The position numbers and the translations under genes are program-made. DNA of 23,072 nt from contig CAYXMY010000042.1 in assembly GCA_964466155.1 (NCBI GenBank), positions 1 through 23,072 of the forward strand, given 5' to 3'. A model generated the notes under the pieces. The model searched no databases. It was not told where the DNA came from and saw nothing but the letters and a program-made list of their open reading frames with translations. The DNA is from Caenibius sp964466155 (lineage in GTDB: Bacteria > Pseudomonadota > Alphaproteobacteria > Sphingomonadales > Sphingomonadaceae). Below are positions 6,804 through 14,202 of this stretch, one piece after another. Each line of letters starts with the position of its first letter. Position 1 is the stretch's first letter.

Positions 6804-7892
6804 ATGGCAAAGCAACCTGCACCGCCTCCCATCCATGGCCGCGGTGCCCAGTCGGGAGCCACGCCTACGCGTTTCAATCTGCCGGAGCGAACGGCGGATG
6901 GCGATTGGTTGGACGACCGGGCACTTGTGGATGACCCGGTGGATAAACTGCGGACAACCGTAACCGAAGAACATCCGCGAACCATCCTCAGCCATAATCG
7001 TTCCCCGGACGTGCCGTTCGACCGTTCGCTCAACGCTTATCGGGGCTGCGAACATGGCTGTATCTATTGCTACGCACGTCCGACCCACGCTTATCACGAT
7101 TTGTCGCCGGGGCTCGATTTCGAAACGAAGCTCTTCGCAAAACCGCAAGCTGCGGCATTGTTGCGCGAAGCGTTCGCCAAACCGAACTATCGTCCCGCGC
7201 CTTTGGCCATGGGCACCAACACCGATCCCTATCAACCGATAGAAGCGCGCTATCGCATCACGCGGCAAGTGTTGGAGCTATGCCTCGAAACCCGCCATCC
7301 GGTGACGATCACCACCAAATCGGACCGCGTCCTGCGCGATCTCGATCTGCTGACGGAACTGGCGCATCGTGAATTAACGGCAGTGTGCGTTTCGGTCACC
7401 AGTCTCGACCCGCATTTGTCACGCTTGCTGGAACCGCGGGCCGCCACTCCGGCCAAGCGCCTTGCGGCCTTGCACGCGCTGGCGGATGCGGGGATTCCCA
7501 CGCACGTTTCGATTGCGCCAATCATCCCCTCCATCACCGACGAATTCATGGAAACGATCCTGGGAGAAGCCGCCGCTCACGGGGTGCGCTCGGCAAGCTG
7601 GATCATGCTGCGCCTGCCGTACGAAGTGGCGCCCTTGTTCCGGGAATGGCTCAATATCCATTTTCCTGAGCGAGCGGGCAAAGTGATGGCAATTGTCCGG
7701 GCCATGCGTGCCGGGCGGGACAACGATCCCGATTTCTTCACCCGCATGAAACCGCAAGGCATCTGGGCCAATATCTTCCGAACCCGTTTCCGCCTTGCCT
7801 GCCGCAAATACGGCATGAACCTTACCCGGTTCACGTTCGACACCAGCGCGTTTCGCCGCCCCGCTACAGACGGTCAGCTTAGCTTGCTATGA
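6804..7892 (+). CDS. PA0069/SplB-like radical SAM protein, probable SOS gene
   Basis: A 362-residue radical SAM protein of the PA0069 family, related to spore photoproduct lyase. The cluster motif is GCEHGCIYCYA: Cys82, Cys86 and Cys89 in the CX3CX2C spacing that binds [4Fe-4S] and S-adenosylmethionine. It follows the family phrase NRSPDVPFDRSLNAYRGC. Downstream lie GTNTDPYQPIE, TITTKSD and the SIAPIIPSITD strand typical of the family's barrel. The C-terminus TDGQLSLL is short and hydrophobic. The natural reaction of this family is not established as far as I know; similarity to SplB suggests a nucleic-acid substrate. The GTTC-N7-GTTC operator immediately before the ATG makes DNA-damage control likely. 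It runs convergently into dnaE, 35 bases away. Confidence 0.9.
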   Translation: MAKQPAPPPIHGRGAQSGATPTRFNLPERTADGDWLDDRALVDDPVDKLRTTVTEEHPRTILSHNRSPDVPFDRSLNAYRGCEHGCIYCYARPTHAYHDLSPGLDFETKLFAKPQAAALLREAFAKPNYRPAPLAMGTNTDPYQPIEARYRITRQVLELCLETRHPVTITTKSDRVLRDLDLLTELAHRELTAVCVSVTSLDPHLSRLLEPRAATPAKRLAALHALADAGIPTHVSIAPIIPSITDEFMETILGEAAAHGVRSASWIMLRLPYEVAPLFREWLNIHFPERAGKVMAIVRAMRAGRDNDPDFFTRMKPQGIWANIFRTRFRLACRKYGMNLTRFTFDTSAFRRPATDGQLSLL

Positions 7893-7927
7893 GCTTCGGC
7901 AGGGGGGGTGTCTGAACGCGCTCGCGG

Positions 7928-10900
7928 TTACGTGACCAGCCGCAGATGCCGCCCTTGCGGGATAGCGCTGAGCGCGACCTTGGCGATCCCGGGGATATCC
8001 TGCACCCGTTCCGCCAGTTCACCGTCCAGAGCGAAGGCATCGCCAAGCCGCATCAAAGGATCGTTGCCGCTTTGCGTTCGCAAGCGAGCGATGACTTCGC
8101 CTTTGCCCTTTTCCCCTTGCGGCAAGAGTTCGGCGAGCGCCCGGAAGGCTTCCCCATCGCTGACTTCCAGCGACAGCCGCATGCAGGCGCCGCTTTTCAC
8201 TTCGGCCAGCGGCCTGGCACCACGCACCGTTACACGCGGCGGCTCATCGGGGTTGGGGCTGTCGAGTTCGACATTGAGCAATACACAGGTGCCTTCACGC
8301 GCCCATTTAACGAAGGACTCCACCAGACTTTCTTCGAAACAGGCAGCACTGAACTGGCCGGAAGAGTCCGAAAAATCGGCGCGGACAAAATCGTTACCCT
8401 TGCGCGTCTTGCCGCGATTCACGCTTTCCACCATCGCAGCCATCACCGCCGCGCTGCGCCCGCTGGCAACCCCGCTTTCCATGAGCCCGGCATAAGAACG
8501 CGCACCGTTGGCGCTGGCGATGGCACGATACTGCTGCACCGGATGCGCCGCAAAATAGAAGCCGAAATTATCCCGTTCCTGCGCCATCTGTTCGCTGCGG
8601 CTCCACGATGCGGTTTCAGCGAGCCGCAAGGACGGTTCGGCATGATCTTCCCCGCCGAACAAACCGACCTGTCCGCTTTCCCGCTCTCGCAGAGCGGCAT
8701 CGGCTGCGCCCATCAGGATTTCGGCGCTGGCGAAAACCTTCGCGCGGTTGGGTTCGAGATTATCGAACGCCCCTGCCCCGGCCAGCGCTTCCAACTGGCG
8801 GCGGTTCATCGATCCTGCGGGCAGGCGTCGAAACAGATCGTCCAACCCCGCGAAGGGGCCGTTGGTTTCCCGTTCCGCGACAATCGCGTCCATCGCCTTT
8901 TCACCGACATTGCGGATCCCGGCGAGTGCATAGCGGACGGCATACCCGGTTTCCGTCTGTTCGACGGTGAATTCGGCCTCCGAACGATTCATGTCCGGCC
9001 CACTGATCACTATCGGAATGCGCTGCCGCCGGGCATCGTCGATGAACACGCTCAGCTTTTCCGACTGGTGCATGTCGAAACACATCGACGCGGCGTAAAA
9101 CTCTTCCGGGTAATGCGCCTTCAGCCACGCGGTTTGATAAGCGAGCAAGGCATAGGCGGCCGCATGGCTCTTGTTGAAGCCGTAACCCGCGAACTTGTCG
9201 ATCAAGTCGAACAGTTCGTTGGCCTTCTTCGGCTCGATTTCGGAAACGGCCTTGCACCCTTCGACGAAACGCGCGCGCTGCGCATCCATTTCCGCCTGGA
9301 TCTTCTTGCCCATGGCACGGCGCAACAGGTCGGCGTCACCCAGCGAATAGCCCGCCAGCACCTGCGCGGCTTGCATGACCTGTTCCTGATAGACGAAGAT
9401 CCCGTAGGTTTCCGCCAGAATCTCTTCCAGCTTGGGATGCGGATATTCAATCGGTTCCGCCCCGCTCTTGCGCCGCCCGAACAGGGGAATGTTATCCATC
9501 GGCCCGGGGCGGTAGAGCGAAACGAGCGCGATGATATCGCCGAAATTGGTCGGCTTCACCGAAGCCAGCGTGCGCCGCATGCCTTCGGATTCCAACTGGA
9601 ACACGCCGACGGTATTGCCCGACTGGAGCAGCTCGTAAACTTGCCGGTCATCCCACGGCAGACTGTCCAGATCTACGGTAATGCTGCGCTTCTTCAGCAA
9701 GTCCACCGCCTTGCGCAGCACAGACAGCGTCTTGAGGCCGAGGAAGTCGAACTTCACCAGCCCCGAATCCTCGACATGCTTCATGTCGAACTGCGTCACC
9801 GGCATATCGGAACGCGGATCGCGATAAAGCGGGACAAGCTGCGCCAGCGGCCGGTCCCCGATCACCACGCCCGCCGCGTGAGTCGAACTGTTGCGCGGCA
9901 AACCTTCGAGCTGCATCGCCAGATCGACAAGGCGCTTCACTTCGGGATCGCCATCGTATTCCCGCTTGAAATCGGCTGCACCGTTGAGTGCGCGCGGCAG
10001 TGTCCACGGATCGGTGGGATGGTTGGGCACCATCTTGCACAGCCGGTCCACCTGGCCATAGCTCATCTGGAGAATGCGGCCGCAGTCACGCAGCACGGCG
10101 CGCGCTTTCAGCTTACCGAACGTGATGATCTGGGCAACGTGATCCAGCCCATATTTGCGCTGCACATAGCGGATCACTTCGCCGCGCCGGGTTTCGCAGA
10201 AGTCGATATCGAAGTCCGGCATCGAGACGCGTTCCGGATTGAGGAAGCGTTCGAACAGGAGGCCGAGGCGGATCGGATCGAGATCGGTAATAGTCAGCGC
10301 CCAGGCGACGAGCGAACCCGCGCCCGAACCACGACCCGGCCCCACCGGAATTCCGTTTTCCTTGGCCCACTTGATGAAGTCGGCAACGATCAGGAAGTAG
10401 CCGGGGAACCCCATGCGGGTGATAATGTCGACTTCGAACTGCAACCGATCCTCATAGACCTTGCGTTCTTCGGCCGACATCTCGCCATAAGGGGCAAGGC
10501 GCATCTCAAGGCCCCGCCGCGCGTCTTCCGCCATCATCCGCGCTTCGCCTTCCACGTCCCCGGCAAGGCTTGGCAGGATCGGCTTACGCTTGGGCGGCGC
10601 GATGGCGCAACGCTGGGCCACTACCAACGTATTTGCCACAGCCTCGGGCAGATCGGCGAACAGTTCGACCATCGCTTCCGCCGGTTTAACGAAGTTTTCC
10701 GCCGAAGAACGCGGGCGATCCGGCGCATCGATATGCGTCGAATAGGCGATGCACAGCATCGCATCGTGCGCCGCGCGAAAATGCTGTTCGGCAAAGTTCG
10801 CTGGATTGGTCGCCACCAGGGGCAGATCGCGGGCATAGGCCAGTTCGATCAGCCCATCTTCCGCCGCTTCTTCCACCGGATCGTTGCGCCGCGCGATCTC

Positions 10901-11401
10901 GATGTAGAGCCGGCCGGGGAAAAGTCCTTCCAGCCATTCGGCATAAGCACGCGCATGTTCGGCCTGCCCTTCCGCCAGAAGGCGCGTCAGGCCGCCTTCC
11001 CTTGCGCCAGTCGAAGCGATCAGGCCATCGGTATAGCCATCCAGCCATTCGCGCATGACATGGGGCTCTTCATGCAGCGGCCGGTCGAGATGGGCGAGGC
11101 TGACGAGATGGCAGAGATTATCCCACCCCTTTTCATCCTGCGCATAGAGCGGCAGGTAATCGACCGGCCCACCTTCTCCACGCGACACGCCCAGCAATGT
11201 GCCGACAATCGGCTGGATACCCTTATCGCGGCATGCCCCGGCGAACGCCACCGAACCGTAAAGACCGTTGCGGTCGCAGATCGCGATGGCGGGGAAACCC
11301 CGATCCTTCGCCAATTGGGCAATCGCCTTGGGATCGATTGCCCCTTCGAGCATCGAATAGGAGGACAGGATGCGCAGCGGAACGAAGGGGGCGTAGGCCA
11401 T
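7928..11401 (-). CDS. dnaE: DNA polymerase III alpha subunit (replicative)
   Basis: Catalytic subunit of the chromosomal replicase, C-family polymerase. The 1157-residue protein has an N-terminal PHP domain (VPLRILSSYSMLEGAID at about 6-22), then the palm with MPDFDIDFC at 394-402 holding two catalytic aspartates, AQIITFGKLKARAVLRDCGRIL, the PGPMDNIP and YQEQVM motifs, the FNKSHAAAYALLAYQTAWLKAHYP fingers region, a helix-hairpin-helix region, and a C-terminal OB-fold part around KTRKGNDFVRADFSD. Length and motifs fit replicative DnaE1 rather than the shorter error-prone DnaE2/ImuC. I chose ATG at 11401 because MAYAPFVPLR matches the usual start; further upstream codons add only a non-conserved leader. 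The two histidines of the first PHP metal motif are replaced (Pro and Leu), see findings. Confidence 0.96.
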   Translation of the reverse strand: MAYAPFVPLRILSSYSMLEGAIDPKAIAQLAKDRGFPAIAICDRNGLYGSVAFAGACRDKGIQPIVGTLLGVSRGEGGPVDYLPLYAQDEKGWDNLCHLVSLAHLDRPLHEEPHVMREWLDGYTDGLIASTGAREGGLTRLLAEGQAEHARAYAEWLEGLFPGRLYIEIARRNDPVEEAAEDGLIELAYARDLPLVATNPANFAEQHFRAAHDAMLCIAYSTHIDAPDRPRSSAENFVKPAEAMVELFADLPEAVANTLVVAQRCAIAPPKRKPILPSLAGDVEGEARMMAEDARRGLEMRLAPYGEMSAEERKVYEDRLQFEVDIITRMGFPGYFLIVADFIKWAKENGIPVGPGRGSGAGSLVAWALTITDLDPIRLGLLFERFLNPERVSMPDFDIDFCETRRGEVIRYVQRKYGLDHVAQIITFGKLKARAVLRDCGRILQMSYGQVDRLCKMVPNHPTDPWTLPRALNGAADFKREYDGDPEVKRLVDLAMQLEGLPRNSSTHAAGVVIGDRPLAQLVPLYRDPRSDMPVTQFDMKHVEDSGLVKFDFLGLKTLSVLRKAVDLLKKRSITVDLDSLPWDDRQVYELLQSGNTVGVFQLESEGMRRTLASVKPTNFGDIIALVSLYRPGPMDNIPLFGRRKSGAEPIEYPHPKLEEILAETYGIFVYQEQVMQAAQVLAGYSLGDADLLRRAMGKKIQAEMDAQRARFVEGCKAVSEIEPKKANELFDLIDKFAGYGFNKSHAAAYALLAYQTAWLKAHYPEEFYAASMCFDMHQSEKLSVFIDDARRQRIPIVISGPDMNRSEAEFTVEQTETGYAVRYALAGIRNVGEKAMDAIVAERETNGPFAGLDDLFRRLPAGSMNRRQLEALAGAGAFDNLEPNRAKVFASAEILMGAADAALRERESGQVGLFGGEDHAEPSLRLAETASWSRSEQMAQERDNFGFYFAAHPVQQYRAIASANGARSYAGLMESGVASGRSAAVMAAMVESVNRGKTRKGNDFVRADFSDSSGQFSAACFEESLVESFVKWAREGTCVLLNVELDSPNPDEPPRVTVRGARPLAEVKSGACMRLSLEVSDGEAFRALAELLPQGEKGKGEVIARLRTQSGNDPLMRLGDAFALDGELAERVQDIPGIAKVALSAIPQGRHLRLVT

Positions 11402-11507
11402 GTGCCAAGCTAGCGTTCGGGTGCCCACCTTTTCAAGTCTCTCCCCCAAGCCGAACTGGGGAAAATCCGTGCCGGTCGGCTTTGCAACGCCATCGGGATA
11501 TGATCCT

Positions 11508-11530
11508 ATCCCCTGGAATTAGCGGGGGAT
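11508..11530 (+). promoter_or_regulatory. Hairpin covering the ribosome-binding site of the Yip1 gene
   Basis: ATCCCC at 11508-11513 can pair with GGGGAT at 11525-11530 across an 11-base loop. The right arm is itself the GGGGGA ribosome-binding site of the gene that starts at 11536. If the transcript begins upstream of 11508, the hairpin would hide the site. No known riboswitch shape is recognised. Confidence 0.35.
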
Positions 11531-11535
11531 GACTT

Positions 11536-12702
11536 ATGGAACAGATTCCCAATCCTGAAATGCCTCGGCAAGACCTTGTTGCGAAGGCAAAATCCATTCT
11601 GCTGAAACCGGCGGAAGAATGGCCGAAAATCGAGGAAGAGCAAACATCCATACAGGATATCTTCGTCAAATACGCCCTGCCGCTTGCTGCAATCGGCCCG
11701 GTCTGCACTCTGATCGGCAGTCAGATTTTCGGCTATGGGATTCTGGGATTTTCCTATCGTCCCGGTCTGATGAGTGCGTTGGGCGTCGCCGTTACCAGCT
11801 ATGTGATGTCGCTGGTGGGCATGTTCGTGCTGATGGCAATCGTCAATTTTCTCGCCCCAAAATTCGGCGGAACGGCGGATAATCTCAAGGCGTTCAAGCT
11901 GGTCGCCTACAGCATGACGGCCGGATGGGTCGCGGGCGTATTCGGCCTTCTTCCGGCGCTTGCGATTCTGGCCGCGCTGGGCAGCCTTTATGGCATCTAT
12001 CTCTTCTATCTTGGCGTGCCGACGCTGATGAAAGTCCCCCAGGACAAGGCTGTGGGCTATACTGCGGTGACGTTCGTCGCTGCTATCCTGCTGTACATCA
12101 TCGCAGGCGCGATCACCGGTTCGGTGATCGGCATGTTCAGCCAGGCTGCCCTGACCAATATCGCCCAAAGCGGGGAGCCATCCGGCACCGTCACCATCCC
12201 CGGCATGGGATCGGTCGATCTGGGCAAAGCCGATCAGGCCGTCAAACAGGCTCAGAAAATGGCGTCGGGCGAGACCAAGGCGGTTTCCGCCGATGCGCTC
12301 AAGGCACTGCTTCCCACAACATTGGCCGGTTACACCCGCACGGGCTTCGACAGCATGGCCGCCGCGGGCATGAGCAACGTTTCCGCCACATATGAAAGCG
12401 GCAGCAACCGGTTCGATCTGCGCATTTCCGATACCAATGCACTGGGGGCGCTGGGCGGCATAGGCGCGGCGATGGGCGTCCAGCAAAGCAGCGAAACCGC
12501 TGACGGTTATGACAAGACAGGTGTCGTCAACGGCCAGATGCAGACGGAAAAGTGGAGCAAATCGGCCAGTCAGGGCCATTTCGGGACAATGATCGCCAAT
12601 CGGTTCATGATCGAAGCCGAAGGCACCGTGCCCAATATCGATGTGTTGAAACAGGCTGTCGCCACCGTCGATAGCGGCGCACTCACCAAGCTCGCCTCAT
12701 AA
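11536..12702 (+). CDS. Yip1-family membrane protein with C-terminal extracytoplasmic region
   Basis: A 388-residue protein. Residues 1-45 are polar (AKSILLKPAEEWPKIEEE is the usual cytoplasmic lead-in of Yip1-domain proteins, PF04893). Hydrophobic segments follow at about 47-70, 80-110, 120-165 and 176-205, which suggests five or six membrane helices. After residue 210 the chain is soluble: a KADQAVKQAQKMASGET stretch, then ALLPTTLAGYTRTGFDSMAAAG and a beta-rich end with GQMQTEKWSKS. The start ATG at 11536 has GGGGGA upstream. The gene stands alone: divergent from dnaE and convergent with the glutathione peroxidase gene. Function is unknown; bacterial Yip1 proteins have no general assigned role. 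The domain call is fairly secure, the number of helices is my estimate. Confidence 0.82.
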   Translation: MEQIPNPEMPRQDLVAKAKSILLKPAEEWPKIEEEQTSIQDIFVKYALPLAAIGPVCTLIGSQIFGYGILGFSYRPGLMSALGVAVTSYVMSLVGMFVLMAIVNFLAPKFGGTADNLKAFKLVAYSMTAGWVAGVFGLLPALAILAALGSLYGIYLFYLGVPTLMKVPQDKAVGYTAVTFVAAILLYIIAGAITGSVIGMFSQAALTNIAQSGEPSGTVTIPGMGSVDLGKADQAVKQAQKMASGETKAVSADALKALLPTTLAGYTRTGFDSMAAAGMSNVSATYESGSNRFDLRISDTNALGALGGIGAAMGVQQSSETADGYDKTGVVNGQMQTEKWSKSASQGHFGTMIANRFMIEAEGTVPNIDVLKQAVATVDSGALTKLAS

Positions 12703-12714
12703 GGCAAATTCGGC

Positions 12715-12736
12715 AAGCCTCGTCAGAGCAAGGCTT
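12715..12736. terminator. Weak hairpin between convergent Yip1 and gpx genes
   Basis: AAGCCT at 12715-12720 and AGGCTT at 12731-12736 form a 6-base stem with a 10-base loop. It spans the 20-base gap and the last codons of the peroxidase gene. There is no following T-run on either strand, so termination by this hairpin is only possible, not shown. Confidence 0.25.
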
Positions 12737-13202
12737 CGATATCGCGTTCCAGCCGTTCAGGCTTTTCGGCCGGGCCATAGCGGTGCACCACACGCCCCGC
12801 CCGGTCGATCAGGAACTTGGTGAAATTCCATTTGATACCGCGCGTTCCCAGGACACCGGGCGCCTGCTCCTTGAGCCAGCGATAGAGCGGAACCGCGCCA
12901 TCCCCGTTCACATCGATCTTGGCCATGACCGGGAAGGTCACATCGTAAGTCAACTTGCAGAAATTGGCGATTTCCTCGGCATTGCCGGGTTCCTGCTTGC
13001 CGAACTGGTTGCAGGGAAAGCCGATCACGGAAAAACCGCGATCGGCATATTTGCGCTGCAATGCTTCGAGCCCGGCATATTGCGGTGTAAATCCGCACTT
13101 GCTGGCCGTGTTGACGATCAGCAGCACCTGCCCCTGCTGGTCCGACAGATTCAGCAGGCTACCGTCCGGCCTTGCGGCCGAAAAATCGCCAATCGTGCTC
13201 AA
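12723..13202 (-). CDS. Glutathione peroxidase (thioredoxin-type, non-selenium)
   Basis: Reduces hydrogen and lipid peroxides with a catalytic cysteine; cytoplasmic, thioredoxin fold. The 159-residue length is typical for bacterial BtuE/BsaA-type enzymes. NTASKCGFTPQY carries the peroxidatic Cys36 in place of selenocysteine, GFPCNQFGKQEPG carries Cys64 and Gln70, and KWNFTKFL carries Trp125 and Asn126 of the tetrad. Cys82 in FCKLTYDVTFPV is the likely resolving cysteine, which marks enzymes recycled by thioredoxin more than glutathione. The start is TTG at 13202, overlapping the upstream stop as TTGA and preceded by AAGG; no better start exists, since the family sequence begins here. It is therefore coupled to the 87-residue protein gene. 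Confidence 0.93.
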   Translation of the reverse strand: MSTIGDFSAARPDGSLLNLSDQQGQVLLIVNTASKCGFTPQYAGLEALQRKYADRGFSVIGFPCNQFGKQEPGNAEEIANFCKLTYDVTFPVMAKIDVNGDGAVPLYRWLKEQAPGVLGTRGIKWNFTKFLIDRAGRVVHRYGPAEKPERLERDIEALL

Positions 13203-13462
13203 GCGGCCTTGCCGGGAAAATCGGACCGTGAGGCAAGCGCCATGATCTCGGCAATCGAAAGACGATGGTCCCCCGATTTTTCAATCTCGTAGTTCCCGCG
13301 CTCGTCTTCCGGCAAATGGGCCACGTAGGAGACGAGGTCCGCCAACGTGCCGCTGCGAATGGATTTCAGCCCCGAGAACACTCCGCCCCCATCGTCCTTC
13401 CGGTGCAATTCCGAATGATCGTCCCATTCGACAGGAGAGATTGGCCGGTGCGTGTCGCTCAT
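13199..13462 (-). CDS. Small protein of unknown function upstream of glutathione peroxidase
   Basis: An 87-residue soluble, acidic and charged protein that I do not recognise. It starts MSDTHRPISPVEWDDHSELH, has a Gly/Asp-rich turn DDGGGVFSGLKSI, then a helical region GTLADLVSYVAHLPEDERGNYEIE and a C-terminal HRLSIAEIMALASR. There is no signal peptide, membrane segment or cysteine. ATG at 13462 has AAGGGAA nine bases upstream, a strong site; upstream codons in frame lack one. Its stop overlaps the TTG start of the peroxidase gene by four bases, so the two are probably translated together and may share a stress role. That link is inference from position only. Confidence 0.72.
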   Translation of the reverse strand: MSDTHRPISPVEWDDHSELHRKDDGGGVFSGLKSIRSGTLADLVSYVAHLPEDERGNYEIEKSGDHRLSIAEIMALASRSDFPGKAA

Positions 13463-13527
13463 AGATCGAATTCCCTTGTTACCGTTGCAATATGTGAGCA
13501 CTGCGCCCCGAATAGCAATCCCAATTC

Positions 13528-14202
13528 CTACTGCAGATGCCCATCGTGCAGCCGCACCACGCGATCCATTGCGAGAGCCAGCCGCTCATTATGCGTCGCG
13601 ATCAGCGCCGCGCTGCCTTCGCCGCGTACGAGTTGCAGAAACTGTTCGAGAACCTTGCTAGCCGTGTTTTCGTCGAGATTGCCAGTCGGCTCGTCCGCAA
13701 GCACGAGGCGCGGCCGATTGGCGAGCGCCCGGGCCACGGCCACACGTTGCTGCTCGCCTCCTGAAAGCTGGCTCGGCCGATGATCCAGCCGCTGGGCAAG
13801 CCCCAGTGCCGTGAGCAATTCCCGCGCCCGCGCTTCCGCATCCCGCTGCGCCTTTTCCGCGACCAATTGCGGCAGGACGACATTTTCCAGCGCGGTGAAA
13901 TCGGGAAGCAGATGATGGAATTGATAGACGAAGCCCAGATGATCGCGCCGCAGCGTGGTCCGCTGATCGCCGTTGAGCGAACTGGCGTCGACTCCGGCAA
14001 TTTCGATCCGCCCGCCGAAACCGCCTTCAAGCAGCCCGATCGCCTGCAGCATGGTCGACTTGCCCGCACCGGAAGGCCCCAGCAGAGCCACGATTTCCCC
14101 TGGGCCGACTTCCAGATCGATGCCACGCAGGACGTCGATCTGCACCCCGCCCTGCTGGAAGCTGCGGGTCAGGCCCGTCAAACGCACAACCGAATTACTC
14201 AT
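13528..14202 (-). CDS. lolD: Lipoprotein-releasing ABC transporter, ATP-binding protein
   Basis: Energises extraction of outer-membrane lipoproteins from the inner membrane for transfer to LolA. The 224-residue ATPase has Walker A GPSGAGKST at 42-50, the Q-loop region VYQFHHLLPDFTALENV, signature LSGGEQQRVA from 146, Walker B LVLADEPTGNLD from 167 and the switch His204 in ATHNE. FHHLLPDFTALENV is characteristic of LolD rather than the macrolide or cell-division relatives MacB and FtsE. The ATG at 14202 lies inside the end of the permease gene (8-base overlap, ATGAGTAA), so the two are translationally coupled. Its 3' end is 65 bases from the start of the small-protein gene. Confidence 0.93.
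   Translation of the reverse strand: MSNSVVRLTGLTRSFQQGGVQIDVLRGIDLEVGPGEIVALLGPSGAGKSTMLQAIGLLEGGFGGRIEIAGVDASSLNGDQRTTLRRDHLGFVYQFHHLLPDFTALENVVLPQLVAEKAQRDAEARARELLTALGLAQRLDHRPSQLSGGEQQRVAVARALANRPRLVLADEPTGNLDENTASKVLEQFLQLVRGEGSAALIATHNERLALAMDRVVRLHDGHLQ

Noticed and set aside
7893..7927. GC-rich hairpin between the radical SAM gene and dnaE
   Set aside because: The arms (CGCG/CGCG) leave only a 2-base loop and there is no T-run, so I do not call a terminator.
7946..11413. Very long open frame on the strand opposite dnaE (over 1100 codons)
   Set aside because: A shadow of a GC-rich gene; its translation is rich in Arg, His and Gln with no recognisable domain, while the other strand encodes a full DnaE.
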